A stretch of DNA of 35,508 bases, taken from positions 1 through 35,508 of the IMG/VR virus record IMGVR_UViG_3300034121_000119; one strand, 5' to 3'. How positions within the stretch are numbered: position 1 is the stretch's first letter; every line of letters starts with the position of its first letter. This document shows, piece after piece, positions 20,701-29,159 of the stretch. The stretch comes from a virus. The notes below the pieces were generated by a model. It was not told the DNA's origin. It worked only from the letters and a program-made list of their open reading frames with translations, and ran no database searches. Both the position numbers and the translations under genes were made by a program.

Positions 20701-23700
20701 CCCGCCAACAGCGGCATTGATTACCTGTCTGTCCGAGATTGTCTTGTTTCCGCCACAAGCCCCGGCGAGTTTTACGTTGGCGCAAACAGCACGAACGTAT
20801 CCAACAACACTCGCGTTGTTTTCACAGCTACCCCTGCACCTCGCACACTATATTGGGTCGGCGGCACAGGTAGCTGGTCATCCACAACCAAGTGGTCTAC
20901 GTCATCTGGGGGTAGCTCTGGCGCAGCTATCCCAACATCACTTGATGCGGTTAACTTTGATGCGCTGTCTAACGCCACAGCCTACACAGCCACCATTGAC
21001 GCTGGTGTAACGCTTGCCCGGTGTGCCTCGTTCACAATGGCTGGCCCTGCTGCTGGCAACGTGACTTTTGCTGGCTCGGTGGGTATTGCCTTTCACGGCA
21101 ACGTAAGTTTTGCTGCTACGAGGATTACTCGGACGTACTCGGGCGCAATGAATTTAGCGGGTAATTCAAGTTATACGTTTACACCAAACGGTGTTGGGTT
21201 TACTGCGTCAACAGTTATGACTGTTATTGGGGTTGGCGCTACGTGGACGCTTGGCGGGGCAGTATCACAAGTACAGTTTGCAATATCGGCGGGATCATTT
21301 TCTAGCAATGGTTACAGTCTTAATGTTGTGGGGTTTACAGGTAATAACACTAACGTATATTCTGTATCGCTTGGATCAAGCACTATTACTCTAGGTGGAA
21401 GCAGTGTTGGTTTATCAGGAGTAAACGTAACTTTAGACTCTGGAACTTCTACTTTTCTTTTTAATGGCGGCAACTCTTTTTCAGGTGGTGGAAAAACTTA
21501 TCATAATATTACTTGGAACGCATTCGGCAACACTAGTTATTTTATTTTTGGGAGTAATACTTTTAATAATATGACAATAAATGGTAGTAGCAATATAGGT
21601 ATTAATTCATTTTCATTCTATGCCAACCAAACAATTGGTACGCTAACGCTTAATGGTGGTGCTACGGCTGCTTACAGGAATTTCTTAACCTCAGACACCA
21701 TTGGTACACCCCGAACATTGACGGTTGGCACTCTGACCGCTGGCGCTGCTGACATTGACTTCCGCGACATCACCATTGCTGGCGCTGCTGCTCCGATCTC
21801 CGGCACTCGGTTTGGCGATGCCAAGGGCAACAGCGGGATTACGTTTGATGCGGCCAAGACGGTGTTTTATCGTCAAACAGGATCAGCCAACTGGGGTGCA
21901 ACAGGATCGGGTTCATGGTCCGACACATCTGGCTCGGCTTTAGATGCAACCAAGTTTCCGCTTGCCCAAGACACAGCCGTTTTTCCTGCGGCCACATATC
22001 CATCGTCCGGATCAACGACAACTATCGACGCCAACTACAACATCGGCACGATTGATATGTCGTTGCGTACCACCAACACGATGACGTTGGCAACGGGTAC
22101 GACTACGCCAGCAATCTACGGCAACTGGATTAACGGCACAGGCACTACGCTGTCGGGTACGGGAGCAATGACGTTTGCAGGGCGCGGCAGTCAGACAATT
22201 ACAAGTGTAGGCAAGACGTTTACTCAGCTTTTCACAATCAACACCCCAGAGGGTTCTGTAACCCTGCAAGACGCGTTTGCGGCAAGCCAAAGCAACGGCA
22301 GTGTTTTGGTAATTACACAGGGCACGTTTGACGCAGTAACCTACAACGTCACACTGTCTGGCGCGGTATCAGGGGTGAGTTTGACAGGCTCAGGAACACG
22401 AACTGTTGCTGTCGGCTCGGGAACTTGGTCAATCGCCGGAACGACTGGGTCATGGAATGCTGCCAGTCCCACAAACCTCACAGTCACAGGTACGGGAACA
22501 ATCAGCCTAACCAACGCATCAGCCAAGACCTTTGCAGGCGGCGGAGCAAACTACTCTGACATCACGGTTAATCAAGGCGGTGCAGGGGCGTTATCCATTA
22601 CGGGCAACAACACCCTTAAAACCATAACCAACACCTACAGCGCTACAGGGGCAACGACCATCAACCTTGGCGCTACAACTCAGACCCTGACAAGCCCTTG
22701 GACAGCAACAGGCGAAGCAGGACGCGTTCTAACCATCAGCGGCACGTCAGCCACATCTCCCGCCACTTTGATCTTCAGCGGCTCTGGCACTGCTGCTGAC
22801 GTGGACTACCTAACAATCAACAACGTCGAGGCATACGACCTCGTAAGCGAGTGGTACGCGGGGACAAACTCCACCAACGGCGGTTCGTTGGGCTGGTACT
22901 TTATTGCCAAACCAACTGCAAACATCTACTTCGTGTTTGTTACGGAGTCAGCTAGTGGGGTGGATGCTGTACTGGCTACGGCAACCTCAATCTACAACAG
23001 CAGCGTTGCCGAAACCGCCAGTGGCATTGACGCCGTCTCAGCGCTTGGGACGCTTGGAAACCTAGTCCTTGAGTCTGCCAGCGGAGTAGACGCAGTTTCG
23101 GCGTTGGCCGCGTTGAGTAGTGCGGTAGCGGAATCGGCCAGTGGGGCTGACGTAACCTCGGCTCTTGCGTCGCTTGGCAGTGCAATTTCTGAAGCGGCCA
23201 GCGGAGTGGACAATCAAACCGCAACCGCAACACTGTTGAGTAGTATTGCTGAAGCTGCCAGTGCAATTGACGCTACCGCCGGGGGCGCGGTCTTTACTCC
23301 TATTGTTTTGGAATCTGCCAGCGGGATTGATGCCGCCAGCTCCTCCTTAATTGCAGGTGGTTTGGTACAGGAAAGCGCAACGGCGGTAGACGCCACCAAC
23401 TCGGCTTTGACAGCTGTAGCGTCCGTAAGCGAATCAAGCACTGCATTGGATTCTGTGAGCACCATAATGGTTTCCGAATCCTCTGTCATCGAAAGCGCAG
23501 TTGCAGCAGATGCCGCCGCTTCGTTAACCATTGTGGTGTCCGCTATAGACGAGGCTACTGAGGGCTTGGATGCGTCGGCTGCGCAGCTGACGGCCTCTTC
23601 TTCTGTGTCGGAAGACGGCCAAGCCTCCGAGATCGTCGCTACTCAATTTACTGCCTCAGCTTTGGCGAACGAATCAGGCACTGCAGCGGACTCCGTCAGC

Positions 23701-26556
23701 TCGGCAATGACTGCCGAATCTTCCATCAGCGAAAGTGCAAACGTAGCAGATGCGGCGTCCTCTTCCTTCCTCGTCGGCTCTACCGTAAACGAGGCCGCGC
23801 AGGTTGCTGATGCCTCTGTGGCTCAAATGACGGCTCAGTCTTCTGTTGCGGAAGCCGCACAGGCCGCCGATCAGGCCGCCGCTCAACAGGTTGCTTTAGC
23901 CCAAATTTCAGACACCGTGCAAGCGCTTGACGCACAGTCTGCGCAGCTCAATGCAGCCGCCTCGGTCGCCGAGTCAGCACAAGTCGCCGATCAGGCCGAA
24001 TCCGGGTACGTGGCCCAGTCTCAGGTGACCGAAGCCGCCCTAACCCTTGATCAAGCATCATCAAGTTACGTAGCCCTTTCCGTCGTGTCGGAAACAGCAA
24101 GTATTCAGGACACGGCAAATGCTGTGTTTGTAGCGGAGTCCACTGTTTCCGAAACTGCAAGTATTCAGGACACCACAGCGGCGGTTCCAACGTACTTGAG
24201 TAGTACCGCTGAAACCGCTAGACCTTCAGATGCCGTGGCAACCAACGCAGTCTTTTTTGCGCAGGTTTTGGCTGGAGAAGGAGGCACGGGCACTATCACG
24301 GAAAACACCAGCACCTACCCGGTGGGGACGTCGTTCACTGGATCGCAGTTCTTCAACAGCTCCTCCGCAGGAAACGGGGTCAGGGTGGTGGCCAACGGCA
24401 CGGGCACGGGCTCCACGGGCGGGTTCAATGCAGGTGGAAACCATATCCGTTTTGGTGGCGCAGGCACAGCGGGCCTTCGTTCATTGACCACGGTGCCACT
24501 TAATTTGACAAGCGCCACTTCTGTAACTTTTTCGGCCATCTCTGGAAACAACGCCAATGGAGGCGAGGTTCCTGACGGCGGGGAGAGTCTGGGCCTGTAC
24601 TACAGCCTTAATGGTGTGGCGTACACCTTGGTCGACTTCCTGATGGTTCCCGGCAACCCAAGCTACCCGCTGTCGCCCACGTTCTCCAATTTTGTGGAAG
24701 TTTTGCCCCCGGCTGCCAAAACAGCCTCCACGTACCTGCAGGTTCGCCAGCTAAACAGCTCGTCCGCGACACTGGATAACTACGGTATCCGCACGATCAC
24801 GATTACGCAATCGGGCGGAGGATCGTCGGTGGGCGTGTCGGACTTCGCCCAAGCTGGCGGCACGTATAACGCCCCAATCGCTGACACCGTGCAAGCTCAA
24901 GACACTGCAGCCGCGCGCATGACGGCGGGCAGTGTCGTTGCTGAATTAGCCGGAGCACAAGACGCAGTAACACCCGACCTGCAAATCTTTCGTTCCGTGC
25001 AGGAGCTCGCCGAAGGTTCGGATCAGATTCAAGCAGGTGCCGTATTTCGTGGAACAGCCCAAGAATTCGCCACTGCCCAAGATGCGACGGCCACTCAACT
25101 GGTGTTTTTGTCAAACGCCAACGAATCCGCCCGTGGACAAGCCCAAGAGTCCGCCCAAGTTTCCTTTGGGTCGCAAGTGCAGGAAGACGCCACCGCACAA
25201 GATTCGGTTGCCCGTCAACTGATCGTCCCGCGTACGGTCAGCGAGTCTGCTCAGGCCTCTGAACAAGCTCAAACCCAAGCCACGTTCCTTGGATCGGCCC
25301 AAGAGTCTTCTCAGGCCCAAGACACCGTAGTCCGTCAACTGATTGTTCCTCGTAGCGTCAGCGAGACGGCCAGTGCTCAGGATCAGCAAGCAGCGACCCC
25401 CTCTATTGGGGTGCAGGTGCAAGAAGACGCCACCGCACAAGATTCGGTTGCCCGTCAACTGATCGTTCCACGTACAGTCAGCGAGTCTGTTCAAGCCCAA
25501 GACTCGGTTGCTCGTCAGCTAATCGTCCCAAGAAGCGTCAGCGAGACAGCAAGCGCCCAAGACCAAGAAGCGGCGTCTCTCTTTTTTGCGTCGCAAGTGC
25601 AGGAAGATGCTGCTACCCAAGACTCGATTGCCGGCCAACTTATCATCCCGCGCACAGCCAGTGAGTTTGCTCAAGCTGCTGGGCAAGTTCAAACCAAGGC
25701 CGTGTTCCGTGGGGCGACCCAAGAGACCGCTCGGGTGGCGGACGAGTTAATAGCCGGTGGCGACTTTACCGCTGCCACCACGGAGAGCGCCCAAATTTCC
25801 GATCAAGACTCTGCGGGGCTGACGGCTGAAAGCTCAGTATCTGAGCAGGCATCCATGGCCGATGCGGTGGTGGGCATTCGCGTGGTGTTTGGAGTTGTGG
25901 TTGAAAGCGCCCAAGCATCCGACCAAAGTAGCACTACCTTAATTGCTGGTGCGCGAATCGAGGAACAGGCCAACGCCCGTGACAGCGTGGCATCTACTGC
26001 CGTCTTCATCTCGTCAATCGCCGAACTGGGTCGGGCACTGGACACTTCCGCCGGGTTCATCGTGATGCCCGCGTCTGTGGCCGAACTGGCTGAAGCCCAA
26101 GATTCGGATGTTGGCTTCATCACCTTCCCAGCGGTAATTTCTGAGGGAGCCACCGGAACAGAGCTTGCTGCCGTGCAGGCCACGTTCCGCGCATTGATTT
26201 CCGAGCAAGTCGCTGGGCAAGAAGTAGTTGACGCCCCAAACAGTACGTACAACGTCCAAGTTGTCCAGTCCATCCAAGTCCAAGACTTCCTGTTTCTCAA
26301 CGGCATTTACAACGCCGCCGTTGAGGAAGTCCTCGTGGTGTTGGATCAAGCTTCAGGTACGTACCTGTGGAACCTCATCAACGACGACCAGACGCCGGAC
26401 TGGGGAAATATCGTTAGCGCCCAGACTCCGCTGTGGAGCAATATAGATGACGCACAGTCCACAAACTGGCAAAATGTCGGGAATGCTCAAGGTACTTCGT
26501 GGACGCAAATTAACACCGACGACGATCCAAGCTGGCAACCACTACCCCCACCGTAA
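17755..26556 (+). CDS. Giant modular tail fiber or adhesin, 2,933 aa
   Basis: ATG behind GGAG. Four regions. (1) Five modules of 337-362 residues starting near residues 1, 347, 684, 1030 and 1368; modules 1 and 4 open with WVGGTGTW- or WVGGTGSW-type blocks, and modules 2, 3 and 5 follow a GITFxAxKTV joint. They are Thr/Ser/Asn/Gly-rich and strand-like, as in extracellular beta-helix proteins. (2) Residues 1731-2172: 22 tandem repeats of 20 residues (consensus E-S-A-S-x-x-D). (3) Residues about 2173-2360: a beta domain with Gly/Asn-rich loops (FGGAGTAGLRSLTTVPLNL, NNANGGEVPDGGESLGLYYS), lectin- or reelin-like in look. (4) About 24-25 more 20-residue repeats from 2377, then a Trp-rich end (2868-2933). 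Probable host-binding appendage; receptor unknown. No protease or chaperone cleavage site is evident. Confidence 0.82.
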   Translation: MSDRFWVGGTGTWDTTSTTNWSATSGGGSGASVPTVADSVFFDQAGTYTVTMTGALACLDITVSAGTVTFATGTSPTLNIRGSMTLLAGTVWSATGGITFSATTTGKTITPNGASFGGNFILNGVGGEWTLGSALTTSNLILTAGTFNTSTSGYTVTLSGQLSSSNSNLRALILNNSTVTVGVNSSSSINFSTNTNLTFNAGTSQINFASSGAAVGINLPLGAGLTFYNVACSFTNSTGTSVTILGANTFNNFSVAGPASASVTTVTFNAQQTINGTLSTTGTAGNRRVFFASATYGISQDLVVNSAPSLTDADFRGLYVRGTAAPISGTRIGNRGECRGITFDAPKTVFLVGSGSQNFANNVWAQTSGGSSSLVYYPLAQDTAVIDNFVSAGSSITSSNVVGYLPGVDASLRTSSVTINFNSGTTIYGSWTNGSGVTFSNSATLTFSGGTTQTITSAGKTFTCPITIDTYGGTVQLADALNIGLNLLTVTNGTFNTAGYAVTANTLSSTNSNVRTINLGASTLTLATANFINFGTSTNLTFNAGTSQINGTGSGSISFAGGSQTFYNVAYTSTGSSNTFIINGANTFNNLTITAPALAAIAALSFSANQTINGTLTCAGASAVRRIFLRSNTIGTPRTLTVNAISATDCDFRDINLAGAASGASPTRAGDCGGNTGITFPAPKTVYWNLAGAQNWSATAWASGSGGSPDINNFPLAQDTAVFDDTGSVTGTITINAAWNIGTFDASLRTSAMTLNAASNSPSIYGNWTFGTGVTQSSNPGAITFSRNGTQTITSNGVQFGCPVTINHPLANVQLADALSLNSARTLSVNTGTFDAATYNVTTGLFLQSASVNTVKMGSGTWTLSGTGSVWLASSGAGINLIAGTSTIVLSDTSTSARTFSGSGLYYNKLTIGGATGTSTLTITGNNTFGELASTKTVAHTILFQAAATTTIGKWAVAGTVGNVVTVQSDIAAAVFNLSIAGPANSGIDYLSVRDCLVSATSPGEFYVGANSTNVSNNTRVVFTATPAPRTLYWVGGTGSWSSTTKWSTSSGGSSGAAIPTSLDAVNFDALSNATAYTATIDAGVTLARCASFTMAGPAAGNVTFAGSVGIAFHGNVSFAATRITRTYSGAMNLAGNSSYTFTPNGVGFTASTVMTVIGVGATWTLGGAVSQVQFAISAGSFSSNGYSLNVVGFTGNNTNVYSVSLGSSTITLGGSSVGLSGVNVTLDSGTSTFLFNGGNSFSGGGKTYHNITWNAFGNTSYFIFGSNTFNNMTINGSSNIGINSFSFYANQTIGTLTLNGGATAAYRNFLTSDTIGTPRTLTVGTLTAGAADIDFRDITIAGAAAPISGTRFGDAKGNSGITFDAAKTVFYRQTGSANWGATGSGSWSDTSGSALDATKFPLAQDTAVFPAATYPSSGSTTTIDANYNIGTIDMSLRTTNTMTLATGTTTPAIYGNWINGTGTTLSGTGAMTFAGRGSQTITSVGKTFTQLFTINTPEGSVTLQDAFAASQSNGSVLVITQGTFDAVTYNVTLSGAVSGVSLTGSGTRTVAVGSGTWSIAGTTGSWNAASPTNLTVTGTGTISLTNASAKTFAGGGANYSDITVNQGGAGALSITGNNTLKTITNTYSATGATTINLGATTQTLTSPWTATGEAGRVLTISGTSATSPATLIFSGSGTAADVDYLTINNVEAYDLVSEWYAGTNSTNGGSLGWYFIAKPTANIYFVFVTESASGVDAVLATATSIYNSSVAETASGIDAVSALGTLGNLVLESASGVDAVSALAALSSAVAESASGADVTSALASLGSAISEAASGVDNQTATATLLSSIAEAASAIDATAGGAVFTPIVLESASGIDAASSSLIAGGLVQESATAVDATNSALTAVASVSESSTALDSVSTIMVSESSVIESAVAADAAASLTIVVSAIDEATEGLDASAAQLTASSSVSEDGQASEIVATQFTASALANESGTAADSVSSAMTAESSISESANVADAASSSFLVGSTVNEAAQVADASVAQMTAQSSVAEAAQAADQAAAQQVALAQISDTVQALDAQSAQLNAAASVAESAQVADQAESGYVAQSQVTEAALTLDQASSSYVALSVVSETASIQDTANAVFVAESTVSETASIQDTTAAVPTYLSSTAETARPSDAVATNAVFFAQVLAGEGGTGTITENTSTYPVGTSFTGSQFFNSSSAGNGVRVVANGTGTGSTGGFNAGGNHIRFGGAGTAGLRSLTTVPLNLTSATSVTFSAISGNNANGGEVPDGGESLGLYYSLNGVAYTLVDFLMVPGNPSYPLSPTFSNFVEVLPPAAKTASTYLQVRQLNSSSATLDNYGIRTITITQSGGGSSVGVSDFAQAGGTYNAPIADTVQAQDTAAARMTAGSVVAELAGAQDAVTPDLQIFRSVQELAEGSDQIQAGAVFRGTAQEFATAQDATATQLVFLSNANESARGQAQESAQVSFGSQVQEDATAQDSVARQLIVPRTVSESAQASEQAQTQATFLGSAQESSQAQDTVVRQLIVPRSVSETASAQDQQAATPSIGVQVQEDATAQDSVARQLIVPRTVSESVQAQDSVARQLIVPRSVSETASAQDQEAASLFFASQVQEDAATQDSIAGQLIIPRTASEFAQAAGQVQTKAVFRGATQETARVADELIAGGDFTAATTESAQISDQDSAGLTAESSVSEQASMADAVVGIRVVFGVVVESAQASDQSSTTLIAGARIEEQANARDSVASTAVFISSIAELGRALDTSAGFIVMPASVAELAEAQDSDVGFITFPAVISEGATGTELAAVQATFRALISEQVAGQEVVDAPNSTYNVQVVQSIQVQDFLFLNGIYNAAVEEVLVVLDQASGTYLWNLINDDQTPDWGNIVSAQTPLWSNIDDAQSTNWQNVGNAQGTSWTQINTDDDPSWQPLPPP
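22945..24270 (+). repeat. 60-bp tandem repeats, block 1 (22 copies)
   Basis: Each unit encodes 20 residues (first unit 22), with Glu at position 1, Asp at 7 and a Val/Ile near 19. DNA-level identity has drifted, while the protein period is exact through 21 consecutive units. Confidence 0.8.
24883..26355 (+). repeat. 60-bp tandem repeats, block 2 (about 24-25 copies)
   Basis: Same 20-residue period after the interposed beta domain. Parts are nearly identical at DNA level: a stretch from 25177 recurs at 25417 (240 bp on) and, less exactly, at 25597; another from about 25351 recurs 180 bp on. Confidence 0.8.
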
Positions 26557-26565
26557 GGAAAACGT

Positions 26566-27669
26566 ATGACAGGAAATACTCAATTACTCGGACTGGCTCT
26601 GCCGGTTGACGGCGGACTTGACGGCGAATGGGGTGATGTTGTTAACGACTCGATTACCTCGCTGGTGGACTCTGCTGTAGCGGGAACTACCACTCTGAGC
26701 GCAGACGCAGACGTTATATTAAGTTCTGACAACCTTATAGCCAACCAAGCCCGGCAGGCGATTATTCGATGGACGGCAAGTAATGGGGCCACGACTCGAA
26801 ACATTACCGCGCCAGCCCAAAGTAAGCCCTACATTGTCATCAACGCAGGTACGGGCTCGATTGTTTTGCGGGGTAACGGCAGTCCGCCAACCACAGGCAT
26901 TACGATTGTGTCTGGCGAAAAGTGCTTAGCCGCGTGGAATGGCTCAGACTTTGTGAAGGTGGCTACCAGCAACGTTACTTCGGGGACGGTTACCAGTGTT
27001 GGCGGAACGGGAACGGTTAACGGAATCTCCCTGTCCGGCACAGTTACATCTTCGGGCAACTTAACCCTTGGCGGCGCACTTTCTGGCGTTAGTCTTGCCA
27101 CGCAAGTTACGGGCATACTGCCCGCCGGAAGCGGCGGCACCGGGTTGAGCAGTGCTGGCACGGCAGGGAACGTGCTTACATCAAACGGGACAACTTGGAC
27201 TTCAGCAACACCAACTACTCCACCCGCTCAGGTCTATCCCGGTGCAGGCGTTGCAGTCTCTACCGGCACAGCGTGGGCAACATCACTGACGGCCCCGTCT
27301 GGAGCTATTGTTGGAACCACAGATACGCAGACGCTGACAAGCAAGCGGATCACTTCCCGTATTGGAACTACCGCATCGACGTCCACCCTCACCATTGACG
27401 CAGACGTTACCGATCAGTACAACGTAACGGCCTTGGCTACGGGCATGACCATTGCAGCGCCAACCGGTACGCCAACAGACGGGCAGAAACTGATTATCCG
27501 GATATTGGACAACGGGACAGCTCGTGCTTTAACTTGGAATGCCATTTTCCGAGTGGTCGGAACAATCTTGCCCACGACCACTGTAGTATCAAAAACCACT
27601 TACGTTGGAGCCATCTATAACGTGGCAGCAGTAAGATGGGATGTTATCGGCGTCTTAACCCAAGCCTAA
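26566..27669 (+). CDS. Tail fiber protein, 367 aa
   Basis: Start behind AAGGAAAAC. The N-terminus GLALPVDGGLDGEWGDVVND is a common opening of phage fibers that attach to a baseplate or hub. Next ITAPAQSKPYIVINAGTGS and TSGTVTSVGGTGTVNGISLS, then GNLTLGGALSGVSLATQVTG and ILPAGSGGTGLSSAGTAGN: the low-complexity Gly/Thr/Ser shaft typical of trimeric fibers. C-terminal part (GTPTDGQKLIIRILDNGTA, ALTWNAIFRVVGTILP) is a beta tip. A second, conventional fiber beside the giant one. Confidence 0.8.
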   Translation: MTGNTQLLGLALPVDGGLDGEWGDVVNDSITSLVDSAVAGTTTLSADADVILSSDNLIANQARQAIIRWTASNGATTRNITAPAQSKPYIVINAGTGSIVLRGNGSPPTTGITIVSGEKCLAAWNGSDFVKVATSNVTSGTVTSVGGTGTVNGISLSGTVTSSGNLTLGGALSGVSLATQVTGILPAGSGGTGLSSAGTAGNVLTSNGTTWTSATPTTPPAQVYPGAGVAVSTGTAWATSLTAPSGAIVGTTDTQTLTSKRITSRIGTTASTSTLTIDADVTDQYNVTALATGMTIAAPTGTPTDGQKLIIRILDNGTARALTWNAIFRVVGTILPTTTVVSKTTYVGAIYNVAAVRWDVIGVLTQA

Positions 27670-27679
27670 GGAGTAGTAC

Positions 27680-28705
27680 ATGGCTGACAGATATTGGGTA
27701 GGGGGCAATGGCGTATGGAACTCTACCAACACAACAAACTGGTCTGCCACGTCTGGTGGGGCTGGCGGAGCGTCTGTCCCGACCTCTTTAGACAATGTTT
27801 ATATTAACACCAGCTCAGGTCCAGTAAACCTCGAGATTACTACGGCTACCGGATACACGCCGGTGTGTTACACGTTTACCATGAGCAGGGGAACTTTAGC
27901 ACCCGGAATTGTTTTTAACGCTCCATTTGTAATAGGGGATGTATCCGGGGGGGCAAATTCAGGAAACTTCTCGATTACTGCGGGGACTGTGGTTTACTTC
28001 GAACCCATCCGAATACAGGGAAGTACGACCGGAACGCCTTCGACGGTTTTTTTGCCTAATGCCAATTCAATTATTGGTAATTTTGAGATTGCGTCAGGCA
28101 GCGTCCAGCTAAATTCTAATTTCAGTGTTAATAGTGGTGGCATCTTCGTAAAAAGCGGAGCAACACTTGATGTTTCAGGGAGGACGGTTACGGCAACTGA
28201 TGTGGAGGTGGAGTCTTCAGGCACCTTGACCACTTCTTCTTCGACATTTACCACGAGCTTTTGGACACTCCATAGCGGGGCGGTCGTCAATTCCAGTGGA
28301 ATCTCCATTTTAACGGTTAACAGTGTTTTTAGTGACCTTGGTCCAACTAGCAGAACGTATCCAAGCGTGGCTTTTCCTTCGTCTCCGACGGTAGATGTTC
28401 CTGCATCTGTGACCTTCACAGCTTTTGCGTTAAGCGGCATGCGTGTAAAAGCAGGCCAAACCATTTATGTGGGCACTTTAACTAACCCTTCTACTTCGGT
28501 TCGGACGCTGTCTACGTCTAATTCTCCGGGGCAGTTCACCTTGTCCTCTCCTAGCGGGACGAAAACGCTAAGCTTTTTGAATATTTCTAATTGCAATGCG
28601 ACAGGGGGGGCGACATGGGTTGCGCCTACATCATCGGTGGACAGCGGCAACAACACCGGTATCCAGTTTGCAAACAGTCAGGGGTTTTTGGCTTTTTTTG
28701 GATGA
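27680..28705 (+). CDS. Fiber protein, single-module paralog of the giant fiber, 341 aa
   Basis: ATG behind AAGGAG. Opens MADRYWVGGNGVWNSTNTTN then WSATSGGAGGASVPTSLDNV, nearly the same as the start of the giant fiber (SDRFWVGGTGTWDTTSTTN), and ends SSVDSGNNTGIQFANS, like the GITF-type joint between the giant fiber modules. Its length equals one module. In between: strand-rich, Ser/Thr/Val-rich sequence. It is therefore a free-standing copy of one module and probably a fiber or fiber-tip component. No enzymatic motif. Confidence 0.78.
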   Translation: MADRYWVGGNGVWNSTNTTNWSATSGGAGGASVPTSLDNVYINTSSGPVNLEITTATGYTPVCYTFTMSRGTLAPGIVFNAPFVIGDVSGGANSGNFSITAGTVVYFEPIRIQGSTTGTPSTVFLPNANSIIGNFEIASGSVQLNSNFSVNSGGIFVKSGATLDVSGRTVTATDVEVESSGTLTTSSSTFTTSFWTLHSGAVVNSSGISILTVNSVFSDLGPTSRTYPSVAFPSSPTVDVPASVTFTAFALSGMRVKAGQTIYVGTLTNPSTSVRTLSTSNSPGQFTLSSPSGTKTLSFLNISNCNATGGATWVAPTSSVDSGNNTGIQFANSQGFLAFFG

Positions 28706-28712
28706 TAGAAAA

Positions 28713-29159
28713 ATGCTCGCAGAAATTGCCGCAGCGAACGCAGCCTTCGCAGTAATAAAGGGTGCGTTGGCAAATGGCAAGGAGCTGTCTGCGCTCGGCT
28801 CACGGGTGTTTGATTACTTTGACAACAAGGCGGTGATCCAAGAAAGAGCCACCAAGAAGGGCGGCGGCTCCGACATGGAAGAATTCATGGCGCTGGAGCA
28901 ACTCAACGCGCAAGAAGTTGAACTGCGTGAACGGATGGTCTACGCTGGCAGACCCGGCATGTGGGAGGATTGGCAGAAGTTCCAAGCCGCTGCTGCCCGT
29001 AGGCGCAGGGAAGCCAAGGAAGAAGCCGCTAGAGAAGCAAAGAGGCGGCAGCGGCAGCTTGAAGACATGGTTGAGTACATCGCCATCGGATTGGGAGTAA
29101 TCGTGCTTGCTGGCCTTCTAGTGGGCGGCATCGTTCTTTACATGAAGCATTTGCGATGA
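28713..29159 (+). CDS. Coiled-coil, tail-anchored membrane protein, 148 aa
   Basis: ATG at 28713 (a longer frame from 28596 overlaps the fiber end and has no ribosome site). Begins MLAEIAAANAAFAVIKGALA, followed by FMALEQLNAQEVELRERMVY and AGRPGMWEDWQKFQAAAARR, then an Arg/Lys/Glu-rich helix (residues 95-118) and one C-terminal membrane helix (YIAIGLGVIVLAGLLVGGIV). I recognise this layout from environmental short-tailed phages, located beside the lysis genes; the role is unestablished. A lysis helper or inner-membrane virion component are alternatives. ATGA overlap with the next gene. Confidence 0.72.
   Translation: MLAEIAAANAAFAVIKGALANGKELSALGSRVFDYFDNKAVIQERATKKGGGSDMEEFMALEQLNAQEVELRERMVYAGRPGMWEDWQKFQAAAARRRREAKEEAAREAKRRQRQLEDMVEYIAIGLGVIVLAGLLVGGIVLYMKHLR

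Noticed and set aside
17755-26556. Bacterial adhesin or host contamination instead of a phage fiber
   Set aside because: The gene lies in tight array with phage connector genes and a second fiber, with no secretion signal; phage origin is far more likely.
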